This document shows positions 1-9,098 of a stretch of 24,725 nucleotides of DNA, in pieces (position 1 is the first letter of the stretch; each line of letters begins with the position of its first letter). Position numbers and translations under genes: made by a program. Source of the stretch: Ophiothrix spiculata (lineage: Eukaryota > Echinodermata > Ophiuroidea > Amphilepidida > Ophiotrichidae). Where the stretch lies: assembly GCA_000969725.1 (NCBI GenBank), contig JXSR01S011361.1, one strand, 5' to 3'. The notes beneath the pieces were generated by a model. That model did no database searches and was not told the DNA's origin. It worked only from the letters and a program-made list of their open reading frames with translations.

Positions 1-1756
1 CCAAAACGAACAAAATGGTTAAATTTATAGAAAATGCACCATAGGTCTTTAAGCGATCTTTAATTATCACAGATTCCCAAAAGATATGTTATTTTCAGGA
101 AATCAATCTCTTAGTCCGGGACTAACTTCAGTCCAGTTTTGTGCATACGGACCTGAGTGTTTTATTTTTTTTAATTTTAATTCACTTGAATACCTCAAAT
201 GCACTCATCTTGGAGCATTAGCTTTGACCTCCAAACATATTGATGGAAGCAAATTTAAATCAACCCAATTAGTAAACGGTTTGCATCTCAGTCTGCATAC
301 ACTGAGAAACATTTTCTTATCCGTAAGAATTCCAGATTTAATGTTAATATATCTACATAAAAATGATAGAATGCTCAAAGATGCCAATCCTTTTACAGTC
401 AACTTGGAGCGATTTTTCCAAATATAGAAAAGATAAAGAATTCCCATATTCTTAATAATAACAGGATTTAGATGGATGAAAGTATATCAAGTGTACTACA
501 TAAGATATCTGTCTCCACTAAGCTTATCAGCTGTTATCTTGTAAAACAAAATATCCTATGATCTAGATTTTTTTCCTGTGATACTTAAACTGGCAGTGCT
601 GACAATCAGTCAAGGTGGGAAAATATTTGTCCAAAAATACGCTTATTTATTCTACTTGTATCCCTAGTGGCCCCAGAGCTCCTGTGAGGATATTCACAGT
701 TTGAAACTACACTCAATCTTTTGGCCAAGTTTATATGAGACAAATTGTCTTTGCAATCCATACATCATTTCATAGAGAGAAAAATCCTAAGGCATTGTAC
801 AGTCATATTTGTCCTGTATTGACCTCCGAATGATCTGGCTGTATTATGAGGACTTTGAAAAATGGATGCAAATTGGAAATTAAAGCTGTGGCCTATCTGC
901 TGAAAAGAGGACAAGAAATCCATCCGGAAATCCACTCAACAAACACATTTTATAGGCCCAGCTATAATAGTGGCACTGGAAGGTCTGTGCTGTGCTAGAT
1001 AAGATATGGTTGGGAATAGATATGAAACTTTATCACTGTACTGTTCGTTTTGTTAAGATGGACTTAATTAATGTCTCTGGTTTGCCTATAATTTTCTGCT
1101 CTTTGTTTTTATGTTTGAAGATTTCAATTTTTTCTCAATGAACTTAATTTAATAAGGATATTTATTTACCCACTTCATGAGATAAACATGATGAAGACTT
1201 GTTGAATCTTGCTTTTGTAGTGAGAATCATCAGTAGACAGCAGCCACTTCGGCAAAAAGTTCTCTTAGCCTAGGCTCATAAGATTGTTGTCATGAGCATG
1301 ATGAGTTGACCAATCTATAATTCATGTCCTGCGGTGTTAACTCTTCTGTCAGTACACATTCATTATTGAGCATTTGCTTCTAGAATTGTGTTTCCCAATC
1401 ACAAATGACTGATGCTCACACAAGTTATCTCAAAAACATGTTTTGCAATGCGAAGCAACAAGCACAACAAGATTCTCATCCCTAACATATTACGACAGGA
1501 GAAAACATTGTCCTGCCAGATAGCCTTATGGCTTTACTCTCATTGAAAGTGTAAAAATAACATTTTCCCCTGCACTTAAAAAAGAAAACGTTGATATAAT
1601 TACTTGCAAAAAGGTAAGATTGATTGTTCAAACATAGAGTTTAACTCCTACTCTAGATGTAAGATAAGGAAGTACCACTTATGACAGTATTAAGCTTACA
1701 AGCTTATGCATGTACTAGAGTTAACCAATATTTATGATATTTTTTCTGTTTTGCAG
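1..1756. other. Upstream flank or 5' intron, no gene seen
   Basis: No frame in this stretch has protein-like composition or a recognisable family; the longest frames, at 86-427 (+) and 205-447 (-), overlap and read as low-complexity AT-rich noise. The final bases are a pyrimidine-rich tract ending in TTTTGCAG at 1756, a good 3' splice site, so at least the right part should be an intron of the gene whose exon starts at 1757. An upstream 5' UTR exon or promoter may lie here or outside the window, but I cannot place one. Confidence 0.5.
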
Positions 1757-1864
1757 AAGCCTTCCAAAGGAATTATGAATCTGAATAAAGCAGATTTAGT
1801 GAGACTACTTGGATTACTTGAAGGGGAACTTCAAGCAAGGGATTTTGTCATCACAAGACTGAAG
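1757..1864 (+). CDS. First coding exon of a CortBP2-domain protein (CTTNBP2/CTTNBP2NL/FILIP family)
   Basis: The exon reads KPSKGIMNLNKADLVRLL followed by a core LLGLLEGELQARDFVI and ends ITRLK. Vertebrate CTTNBP2NL starts MNLEKLSKPELLTLFSILEGELEARDLVIEALK as I recall it, so the MNL start, the L-EGEL-ARD-VI core and the LK end line up closely; CTTNBP2 and FILIP1 share the same core. The family forms long coiled coils: CTTNBP2 binds cortactin, CTTNBP2NL associates with the striatin-PP2A (STRIPAK) complex, and FILIP1 binds filamin A. The acceptor (TTTTCTGTTTTGCAG) and donor (AAG|GTAAGA) are both strong, and the exon ends in phase 0, which I believe matches the vertebrate exon boundary after the LK or LR. 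ATG at 1775-1777 is the likely start, leaving 18 bases of 5' UTR, but translation could also enter from an upstream exon because the frame stays open. Only this N-terminal piece is present; which of the three paralogue groups it belongs to cannot be decided from 36 residues. Confidence 0.85.
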
Positions 1865-2572
1865 GTAAGATGGTTGAATACAAAAAAAATGGTCTTGGGA
1901 AGAAATTAATTTCCTTAAAAAATATTTGCATACTGCATGCAGTTGGTTGTATTTGAATATCTGATTATGAAAAATTGCTTGCCAGCCACCAATCTGTTTA
2001 ACTAGTCATTTTAGACATATTATTTAGAATAGCCTTCAAAGTGGCGATGTTAATTTCTTCAAGAAAGACGCCATTCAATGTTGCAGCGCAGCAAGGCGTA
2101 GATAAGTACATAGTTCTTGCTCATGAAATATTCTGTGCATATGAAACAAAGAAAGGTAGAAAAATGATATCTTGATGACTTGCAGAGTTGTGAATTATTA
2201 AAATGATTGTGTAAGATTTTGACAAAATAGTAGTGACTAATACCAATATGAAAAATTCATATTCTGGTTAAATCTGTTACTACCTCGGAGATTTGAAGGC
2301 TAATCTATCATTTTCATCACTGTGGAGTTGACAGTATTCAAAGACGAATCTGGGACAGTTTTATTCTTTAAGTTTGTATTAACATAATTCTATTTTAGTC
2401 ACTCGTGGACAAGATCAGGGAATATAATTTTGAAATATTTTACTGAATTTCAAGACCAATGAGTAGGTATTTTCTACTTTAGTCTTCAATCACATAGAAG
2501 TATACGGTATACATTATTCTCTTATAAGTTCCCGGAAAAGGTACTCATATTTAAAATTGACAGGTAATTATC
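1865..2572. other. Intronic spacer, nothing recognised
   Basis: AT-rich sequence between the exon donor and the hAT element. I see no open frame with protein-like composition, no repeat shared with other parts of the window, and no RNA gene. Confidence 0.5.
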
Positions 2573-2580
2573 CCCGTCAC
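2573..2580. repeat. Left target-site duplication of the hAT element (CCCGTCAC)
   Basis: CCCGTCAC lies directly before the left terminal inverted repeat and is repeated exactly at 3988-3995 directly after the right one. An exact 8-bp duplication is the hallmark of the hAT superfamily. Confidence 0.85.
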
Positions 2581-2955
2581 CAGGCCGCGACAAATTTATT
2601 TTTTTTCCTAGCCCGATCGGGCAGCCCACTCACCACATTTACTTGCCCGAATTGGTTTACAAGTTGCCCAAAATATACGAGCATTTTTGGTGCTAAAAAC
2701 AACTTCAAATTGTAACATAATCAAGTACAACAAGTAGCGTAGCCATGGTATTGACCGGGTGATCTTTTAATTCTACGCCGACTACGGCCTATGCAGAATG
2801 GCAAATTGATGCCGAGATTGCAAGAATTTTCACGGACAGGTCCATAATAATAAATTAAAACTGTTTTATTGCCTGGAAACGTTGTACTTTTCACTGTTTT
2901 GCAATGTTTTCATAGAGTATTTTGAACATCAAAATATCGCCGGCACACAAAATCT

Positions 2956-2967
2956 CAACATGGCGGC
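2956..2967 (+). promoter_or_regulatory. YY1-like motif (AACATGGCGGC)
   Basis: AACATGGCGGC inside the hAT element closely resembles the YY1 consensus AAGATGGCGGC, a motif common near animal transcription starts and often overlapping a start codon. A second ATGGCG lies at 3704. The function is inferred from motif match only. Confidence 0.35.
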
Positions 2968-3017
2968 GATCAAAACTCGTGCTTGTTTACCTTGTTATAT
3001 TCACAACACTCAATCGA

Positions 3018-3045
3018 TGACGTCATTCAGGCTTGCCTGACGTCA
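3018..3045. promoter_or_regulatory. Paired full CRE sites with a nested palindrome
   Basis: Two perfect TGACGTCA sites (3018-3025 and 3038-3045) are 20 bases apart centre to centre, about two helical turns, on the same DNA face. Between and overlapping them is TCAGGCTTGCCTGA, an inverted repeat with 6-bp arms and a 2-base loop. CRE sites bind CREB/ATF bZIP dimers. A third full CRE occurs at 3626-3633 and a variant TGACGTAA at 3691. Activity is unproven. Confidence 0.45.
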
Positions 3046-3598
3046 TTAATTTAACATTCATTTTCACCAAGCACTGTACATATCAAGCCAGAAAAAGTTA
3101 AATTTACCAGTAAATAGTGAGGTTTGTCTCCGTCATCTGATTTTCATTTGTTTTGTATCAAAAACTTTTCAATTTTGAATCATGAATGAACGTAAACAAT
3201 GTCAATCCACCTGTCAATGGGCCTTGACCCGCCTTGTGCCTCAGGCTGTGTTTACACGCGACTCGTCCAAATAAGGACATTTAATTTATGCTAATCAGCC
3301 GCTAGACGCGCCCATGCTCTCGTGACTGACAGCAATGTTTACGAGAGCAATAATTTTCGTGGAAAGCTTGACAAGAAAATCGACATAAAAAATGACACAA
3401 ATAATAAAATCATTTTTATTTTGTCGTTTATTGACTTTATTGAACTTTGTTTTTTAATATTGTAGTTTTTCATACTGTTCCTTTGCAAGTTTTCGTATTT
3501 TATTTTCAAAGCTAAATTATTTTTAGATTTATTTATGTTCCTGTCAAATTTGCAAGCCAGGTCTGCAGGGGGTCTGTTTTAGTTTAACAACGATTCTG

Positions 3599-3706
3599 AT
3601 TGGTTGAAAATGGTTCTTTTATAGCTGACGTCAGGCTCTCAGCCAATAACTTTGACTGTAACAAGTGCTGTTGGAGATCGCCATATCAGCTGACGTAAAA
3701 ATAATG
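3599..3706 (+). promoter_or_regulatory. Promoter-like block inside the hAT element (CCAAT, CRE, CCAAT, CRE, ATG)
   Basis: In order: inverted CCAAT (ATTGG, 3599-3603), a short TTTTATAG (TATA-like at best), full CRE (3626-3633), CCAAT (3643-3647), CGCCAT, i.e. a minus-strand ATGGCG (about 3680), TGACGTAA (3691), then ATGGCGACC at 3704 in good start context (AAAATAATGG). This spacing resembles a compact animal promoter with a 5' leader. It is inference from motif order; no transcription evidence is available. Confidence 0.4.
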
Positions 3707-3793
3707 GCGACCGATGCAAACTTCCACGGCGGCACTGAGGCTTTTGGAATACTATTTTCAGTGTTTTTTATCATATCAAGCAAATATTACTGA
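3704..3793 (+). CDS. Short ATG frame of 29 codons after the promoter-like block, unrecognised
   Basis: ATGGCGACC opens a frame beginning MATDANFHGG that runs 29 codons to TGA at 3791. The first dozen codons are mixed in composition; after about residue 16 the frame becomes AT-rich and hydrophobic and looks non-coding. One reading is that the first part was the start of a real first exon, either of an ancestral hAT transposase or of a captured host gene, and that the rest is not coding. I do not recognise the family. Its position directly after CRE and CCAAT motifs is the only reason to list it. Confidence 0.2.
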   Translation: MATDANFHGGTEAFGILFSVFFIISSKYY

Positions 3794-3946
3794 TGTTTTT
3801 TATCTACAAATTTTGTCCTTTCTCATTGAAGTCTCAATTTTCATTAAAGTTTATGTAGCATGGTCAACACTCAATGTGCAGGGTAAGCTTACTATAGCCC
3901 GATCGGACGCGGCTATCTGAAGTTTTAATAGCCCGACAAAAAATCT

Positions 3947-3963
3947 GATAGCCCTGGGCTATC
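3947..3963. repeat. Perfect subterminal palindrome GATAGCCC-T-GGGCTATC
   Basis: Arms of 8 bases around a single T lie 24 bases inside the right end of the hAT element. Together with TAGCCC motifs at 3894 and 3930 it probably forms part of the transposase-binding subterminal array, as seen in other hAT elements. Confidence 0.5.
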
Positions 3964-3987
3964 GGACAGGCGATTTGTCGCGGCTTG

Positions 3988-3995
3988 CCCGTCAC
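3988..3995. repeat. Right target-site duplication of the hAT element (CCCGTCAC)
   Basis: Exact copy of 2573-2580 immediately after the right terminal inverted repeat. The lack of mismatches suggests the insertion is not very old. Confidence 0.85.
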
Positions 3996-4234
3996 TAAGA
4001 TTATATGAGTGCCTCCTCTATTTGCGTACAGTAAAAATCGTATAGTGATCGCAGCCTTATGGTTCAGTATCTTGTCATCCGGCAATGTTACCTTCCCAGT
4101 ATTGAAGCTGATATCCACTGACACCTTGATTTAGAGGATCATATTATTAGAGTTAATGTCTTACTCAAGGATTCTACATTGATGGTTTAGCAGATTCATA
4201 CTCTTGTACTGCTACTGAGACTAAGCATGTCTCT

Positions 4235-4502
4235 TAGCCCTAACAGAACCAAATCTCACTAAATCTGACTTTAGAAAATCACGAAAATGCGCTAAGTCCA
4301 GATACGTCACAGACGGGGATTATATGCAGGGACGAAATCGCTGCCCGGGCGGCGTCTCAGCGGTGGTTTGCTACGGGTATCACTCGCTTGGGAAACGGGA
4401 GGTCCCTGGTTCGAATCCTGGTGAAACCCCGTGTTTTTCAAAACCCCCTTTTCGAGGAGATAGGCTAGAAACGGAAAATTTCTTATGATCAGTTAGGGTT
4501 AA
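4235..4502 (+). mobile_element. tRNA-Pro-like repeat with inverted ends, copy 1
   Basis: The unit begins TAGCCCTAACAGA and ends TGATCAGTTAGGGTTAA; read from each end inward it starts TTARCCCTAACWGA, so it has short inverted termini. Bases 4351-4430 resemble a tRNA: GGGTAT, then CACTCGCTTGGG, GGGAGGTCCC and a perfect B box GGTTCGAATCC at 4408-4418. Compared with tRNA-Pro (GGGGTATGATTCTCGCTTTGGG ... GAGGTCCCGGGTTCAAATCC from memory), the order and wording match well. The tRNA-like part sits in the middle, not at the 5' end as in a usual SINE. The first 206 bases are identical, as far as I can read, to copy 2 at 4515; the last 60 or so differ. Confidence 0.65.
4351..4430 (+). promoter_or_regulatory. 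tRNA-derived RNA polymerase III promoter-like region (copy 1)
   Basis: A-box-like stretch GGTTTGCTACGGG (the tRNA-Pro counterpart is GGTCTAGGGG, here with a small insertion) and a perfect B box GGTTCGAATCC at 4408-4418. The T arm pairs 4 of 5 bases. A run of five T at 4434-4438 just after it could end a short pol III transcript. Confidence 0.5.
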
Positions 4503-4514
4503 TTGAACAACACA

Positions 4515-4776
4515 TAGCCCTAACAGAACCAAATCTCACTAAATCTGACTTTAGAAAATCACGAAAATGCGCTAAGTCCAGATACGTCACAGACGGGGAT
4601 TATATGCAGGGACGAAATCGCTGCCCGGGCGGCGTCTCAGCGGTGGTTTGCTACGGGTATCACTCGCTTGGGAAACGGGAGGTCCCTGGTTCGAATCCTG
4701 GTGAAACCCCGTGTTTTTCACCACCCTTCCCTTTTGAGGCTAGAAACGAGAAAAGTTAAATGATCAGTCAGGGTTA
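4515..4776 (+). mobile_element. tRNA-Pro-like repeat with inverted ends, copy 2
   Basis: Second copy, displaced by exactly 280 bases from the first. Bases 4515-4720 read identical to 4235-4440, including the B box at 4688-4698. The tail then differs, but both copies keep GGCTAGAAACG and end TGATCAGTYAGGGTTAA. The two are separated by about 12 bases. Exact identity over 206 bases in AT-rich, presumably neutral DNA points to a recent duplication or gene conversion, whereas the differing tails argue against one simple, recent tandem duplication. Confidence 0.65.
4631..4710 (+). promoter_or_regulatory. tRNA-derived RNA polymerase III promoter-like region (copy 2)
   Basis: Same tRNA-Pro-like block as in copy 1, with a perfect B box GGTTCGAATCC at 4688-4698 and a T run just after it. 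Confidence 0.5.
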
Positions 4777-5571
4777 ACTATCCGTCATGTTAGCTCACAT
4801 TTTATGTATGGCTGAGATGCTAAAAAACTTGTTTATGCAGCATACCTGTTCTATATTATAATCATATCATGTGTTCTCTTTAACTGGACTGTCCGTGCAA
4901 ATCTTATTAAATCTTTCATGGATCCTATATTTATACGCCGTCTGTAAGTGTTTATATAGCCAAAGTTTTCAATATGCGATTGTTTTATTAAACCTTTCAA
5001 ATTAGATTTGGACGAGTCCTAGATATGATTCCAATATAGTTTAATTTTGAACCACTTCAAAATGTGTGTTTTGACAGGGATGTGTTTTTATGAAACTTGA
5101 TCCAGATACATTTTATTTTATTGAATCAGATGGTGTCTTGTAATAAACCTTTACTTTTTGTTATAGTTATGTTAAGATTTGATTGTGAACTTGACAACAC
5201 CTATTTAACCATCGGCAATTACCCTTAGATTGCTTTTAAAATAATTAATTTTTATTAATATATGAAAATATTGCTTCCTGTATTGTTCCAAAGTGTTCGG
5301 TTTGTGATCCATTCACAAGGGACTCCAATAATATATAGTACTTTGAAAAAAAAATTAAAAAAAATTGATTATGTATTTCCCAAAAGTGCATTATCAACTT
5401 ACTGTGCAAGTTAAAATGAATGATTTTGTACTTTCTCAGGAAGCAGCTTGTTTTAAGAATCTTCCGGAAGATCAAATTGGTGTAGAGGTCTGTCAATACG
5501 ATATCAGGGGAATAAACTAGATGTATGCGTACAGTAATATCAGTTTTGACAGGGTACAAGTAGATGTGGTA

Positions 5572-5587
5572 GAGGCACAGGTGCCTC
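5572..5587. repeat. Perfect 16-base palindrome with E-box
   Basis: GAGGCAC-AG-GTGCCTC has 7-bp arms and a 2-base centre and includes CAGGTG, an E-box of the type bound by Snail or bHLH factors. It may be chance; nothing next to it supports function. Confidence 0.3.
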
Positions 5588-6330
5588 AGATTGATGGTAC
5601 AACCTGTTATTTCAGCCCAATTTCAAGTCCCTATTCAGTGCTTACTGGTTCCTTGAAGTATGATAAAAGTTCACTGATAATTACATGTAGGCCTAGATCT
5701 ATGGTATTATAACATCAGCACTCAGAGCAAATTAGTGTCAAACGATATAAAGAAGATATATGGATAAATGCTGGAATTTAGGTGACACAGTTAAAATTTG
5801 TATTTGATATTTTAAAAAGATCATTATATTTTTTAGATCAAGGAAAAAATGTCTAAATTGTTGTTTGACAAAAGAGAAGCTTTAAGGTACATATTGATAT
5901 GATACATATAGATGCCAGAAAAAATCTAGCGTAACATGAGTGCAAATACAGATGTAAATGACTGTTTAAAAGTTCATTTCACTTTGCTCAAATCTATTTT
6001 GCGTTCAGGTTTCAGGGTTTTACAAATTACTGTATAGAGAATTTGATCAGCACTTAGCAGTGAACAAATTAGGCAGTTCATTTATATTCAGTATAGATCT
6101 GGTTGTGCAATATTCATGAGTATGGGAGGTTGCACTGTGAATGTTGCATTTTGTATGAAGACCTATTCAAAGTGTAAAAGATTGATCCATAGAGACTAGT
6201 GAGTCAATCTCAATTCTTGTAGCTGCTTCATACCTCCTGATATTTAACAGCAGACTGCCAGATGTGCAAACCCAGACAAGCGTTCGGTTAAAAAAAAATT
6301 GAATGAGATCAGTTAAATGCTATCCATCTA

Positions 6331-6510
6331 GCGTTACGTTGTATCGTTTCAAGATCCGTCTGATCATTTGTGACGTCTTTGTGATCAAGGTGAATATCGT
6401 ATACGCTGTACTTGCACATCGCAGGTTTGTCTTTGGAATTTAAATCGTAAACAGAATCGTGTGTGCTGCGTGCTGTAGCATGCCGATTCCTGTGGAGGTG
6501 AAGCGCATGA
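6331..6510. other. CpG-dense segment in CpG-poor surroundings
   Basis: About thirteen CG dinucleotides fall in roughly 180 bases (GCGTTACG, TATCG, ATCCGTC, GACGTC, ATCGTATACGC, ATCGCAG, AATCG twice, TGCGTGC, GCCGATT, AGCGC), while the kilobases on either side have very few. Invertebrate gene bodies lose CpG through methylation, so such a patch can mark an unmethylated regulatory element or a younger insertion. No inverted ends or target duplication are visible. Confidence 0.35.
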
Positions 6511-9098
6511 CATTTGGTGAGATGTGATGATGCAAATTGGCTTCCCTATTTGATTTATGGCTTGTAGTATGGGGCTATATAGATTTCACAAGTAACCTCT
6601 TTCATTTTCATACCAAGTTGTAGTGGCTCAAGACAACTGTTTTGTGGTTTGAAAGTAAAAGTGAAAATGGGGTCTGGAATTATTTTGATGCAAAATATCA
6701 TGTTTTTCTGTTACAGACTTAACATTCATTTTAAAACAATTAAATTGTATTATGTCTGTTTCACAAAAGTTTTGGAATTAAACAGGGTTCAATTTGTGGT
6801 GTGTAGCTGTTTGCAAATGACAACATTGTTAACTTTGAAAATAACCAAAATGATAAATCAGTTAGATCAAATGAAGATATTAAAGTGTATTGCTCTTATT
6901 TGCAACTATCTGTGACCCTCTGAAGCTCAAGCACAACTCGCGCCAGGCAGTTTCTGACTTGTTGCTGAGTCCATGGGAGTGGAGATGAGGGGAACGGCAC
7001 TAGTTCTAGGAGTATATATTAACTGTAGGACACATCATAGCTGTCCAGAATGAATAATGTGCCTCTTCATTCAATATTTTCTTATCAAATCTTATTGAAT
7101 GAAGCAATTTTCTGTTCTGGTGTGAACGGAGTTCATCACACCGGCATCACACCGGCTGGTGCCACATCAGAAATAGCAATTACAATCTTTCAGCTTCATA
7201 TGAGTTTTAATACCTTTCAAAAGACATTACTTCATCATCAAACTTTGTGAAAGATGTATGAACGTGAGCAAAACACATTCAAAGGCCAAAATAGACACGA
7301 CTCACACAAGGAAGGTGAGAAGTGAAGAATGTTTATCCATGTTTTGGCCATGTTTAACATGTATCATGTAGCGAAATGTTATGGCAAGAATGAGGCTACT
7401 GACATCATCAACATGACCTAGATGGGTCACATAGTATGCTCTATAACAACACTGATGAATAATTGTCGCATCTGGTCTCCTCCATGTTGCAAGTACATGA
7501 CATACATGTAAATGAATGGAATATTTTGAGAGCTCCTTGTATTACACCTACAGACCCAGTAGGTTTCTAACAATGTGTAGGGGGCCTACTTTGCAAAATG
7601 TACAAAGAATATATGTTTGTCATTTGTAAGTTGACCTATAGTTGGAAAAGTGCACCAAATATCGATGGAAGTTTCCACCATCTAAAAGGTGACATCGTAC
7701 ATCCTGGCAATTTTTAACTCAAGAAGAGTCAAAATATTTAACATGAATGTCATCATATCATGACAAAGTGGTTGTGATATATGAAAGAGAGAACTTTCAT
7801 GGCCAATTTTACGGGCATTGGGTTTGGTAGGAAATTCTTGCAGATTTGTTCAAACTAATGTACATTTTTCATGGATTTTAATTAGTGCATTGATGTTTAA
7901 TTATGTTCTTGCAATATAAACATCTTCCTATTAAGACCGGTATGCACAAATCAAGTTCTATACATCATCTTATCTCATGCTATCATCATCGAAACAGTGC
8001 TGTAATCAGAAATCAATTACGGCAGGCATGCTACGATTTATTTTCGCCATGTTTACTTGCTCTATTTCAATTAACCTCCAGGAATAACAGGCCAGTCCTG
8101 GTTTAGATTAATTGTGTGAAGGGATACCATAATATAAACACCAAGTAAATAAGAGTGAGGCACACTAAGGTGTAAAATGCGTTTTGTGCTAAAACCTATC
8201 AGAAATATTTAGCTCGCTTTAAATAGAGTATCGAGTATTTATTTGGTACTTCATATTTATTCTCAAAGTGAAGATTATTTTATAGACAATTTGCCAATAT
8301 CTTGCAGATCAAGTGTAGCTTAGGGTGCACAATTATGTTCTTCAAATGTATGCCTGTTCTTTCTGACTTTTTCATTTGTTTTTCTACCCCTTTTCATATA
8401 TTTACTCAAACTTTCTACACCAAGACCTAAACATTAAATTATCTCCCTTTATAATTCTCCTTCAAAATTGTAGATTTTTAAATTGCCCCTGGTGTATCTT
8501 TTCACTTGTATGTCTATTCCTGATTTTATCAGCGCTCCCTCAGACTGACTGTAGCTTTTTGCCAAAGTTCTGCATTATATTCAAGTACATACTCCAATAG
8601 AAGTAACAATGTTCAGTTCATTGACAAAGAAAATAAAAGCTAAAATGTGGCATGTGGGTAATACAGACCGTGCATTTATGTAACCCCGATGTCACCCTGC
8701 CACAGATTCTTACAGAGCATGGCACTGTTGATGTGAGCAAGTCTTGTTCTAATGCAAATTATCTGCCTGGTTGAAGCCTGGGATTCCGCAGGCTCACTCC
8801 AGAGATATCAAATTATGTTTGGACACAAAATCAATTTGTACTGACTTCTGACTGGAAGGGATGTCAAGAAAATCTGCAACCAATGCTATACACTACAAAT
8901 ACTTCTGTCTTCATTTTTGAATATGGAATATTTTTGGAAGGCATTAAAAACATTAAAAGAAGGACATTTTCACCGAAAACACATTTTAACCAAACAAGCT
9001 AATAGTAGTACCTCATAGTCTCGCGGTTCACTAAAATGGAGTACATCATACATTTTCAACTTCAACTGGATAATAAAAAAATCAAAATGAACTCTTTA

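Larger units (their letters stand above)
2581..3987. mobile_element. Non-autonomous hAT-type DNA transposon, 1,407 bp
   Basis: The left end is CAGGCCGCGACAAATT and the right end, read on the minus strand, is CAAGCCGCGACAAATCGC. These are terminal inverted repeats of about 15 bases with one mismatch, and they are flanked by exact 8-bp CCCGTCAC duplications, which is diagnostic for hAT. Subterminal regions carry repeated GCCCGA or TAGCCC motifs (near 2613, 2645, 3895, 3930 and 3950), of the kind bound by hAT transposases. No transposase frame is visible, so the element would need an enzyme supplied in trans. The interior is unusual: it is richer in CpG than the flanks and holds paired CRE sites, CCAAT boxes, YY1-like sites and a short ATG frame, as if a promoter were carried inside. 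Whether that block belongs to the original autonomous element or was captured from a host gene is not resolved here. Confidence 0.85.
4777..9096. other. Long intronic stretch with no recognisable gene
   Basis: All frames are short and AT-driven. Small items seen: a 16-base palindrome GAGGCACAGGTGCCTC at 5572-5587 that contains an E-box; a CpG cluster at about 6330-6510; and a tandem pair CATCACACCGG at about 7135-7156. A possible acceptor at 5440 (TTTCTCAG|GAAGCAGC) is followed by an open stretch of about 27 codons ending in a stop at 5517, without a convincing donor or family match. Confidence 0.5.

Noticed and set aside
86-447. Open frames on both strands (113 and 80 codons)
   Set aside because: They overlap in opposite directions, are AT-driven and rich in F, L and S, show no domain, and have no supporting splice or promoter signals.
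4351-4430. Functional tRNA-Pro gene
   Set aside because: The A-box region has an insertion, acceptor and T stems mismatch, and the same block is repeated within a larger repeat unit; a tRNA-derived repeat fits better.
4235-4776. TTAGGG/CCCTAA text as telomeric repeat
   Set aside because: Only single CCCTAAC and GTTAGGG units occur, at the ends of each element, with no tandem array.
5440-5519. Possible exon after TTTCTCAG reading EAACFKNLPEDQIGVEVC
   Set aside because: The acceptor is fair, but the frame stops after about 27 codons, no consensus donor follows, and the peptide matches neither CortBP2 nor another family I know.
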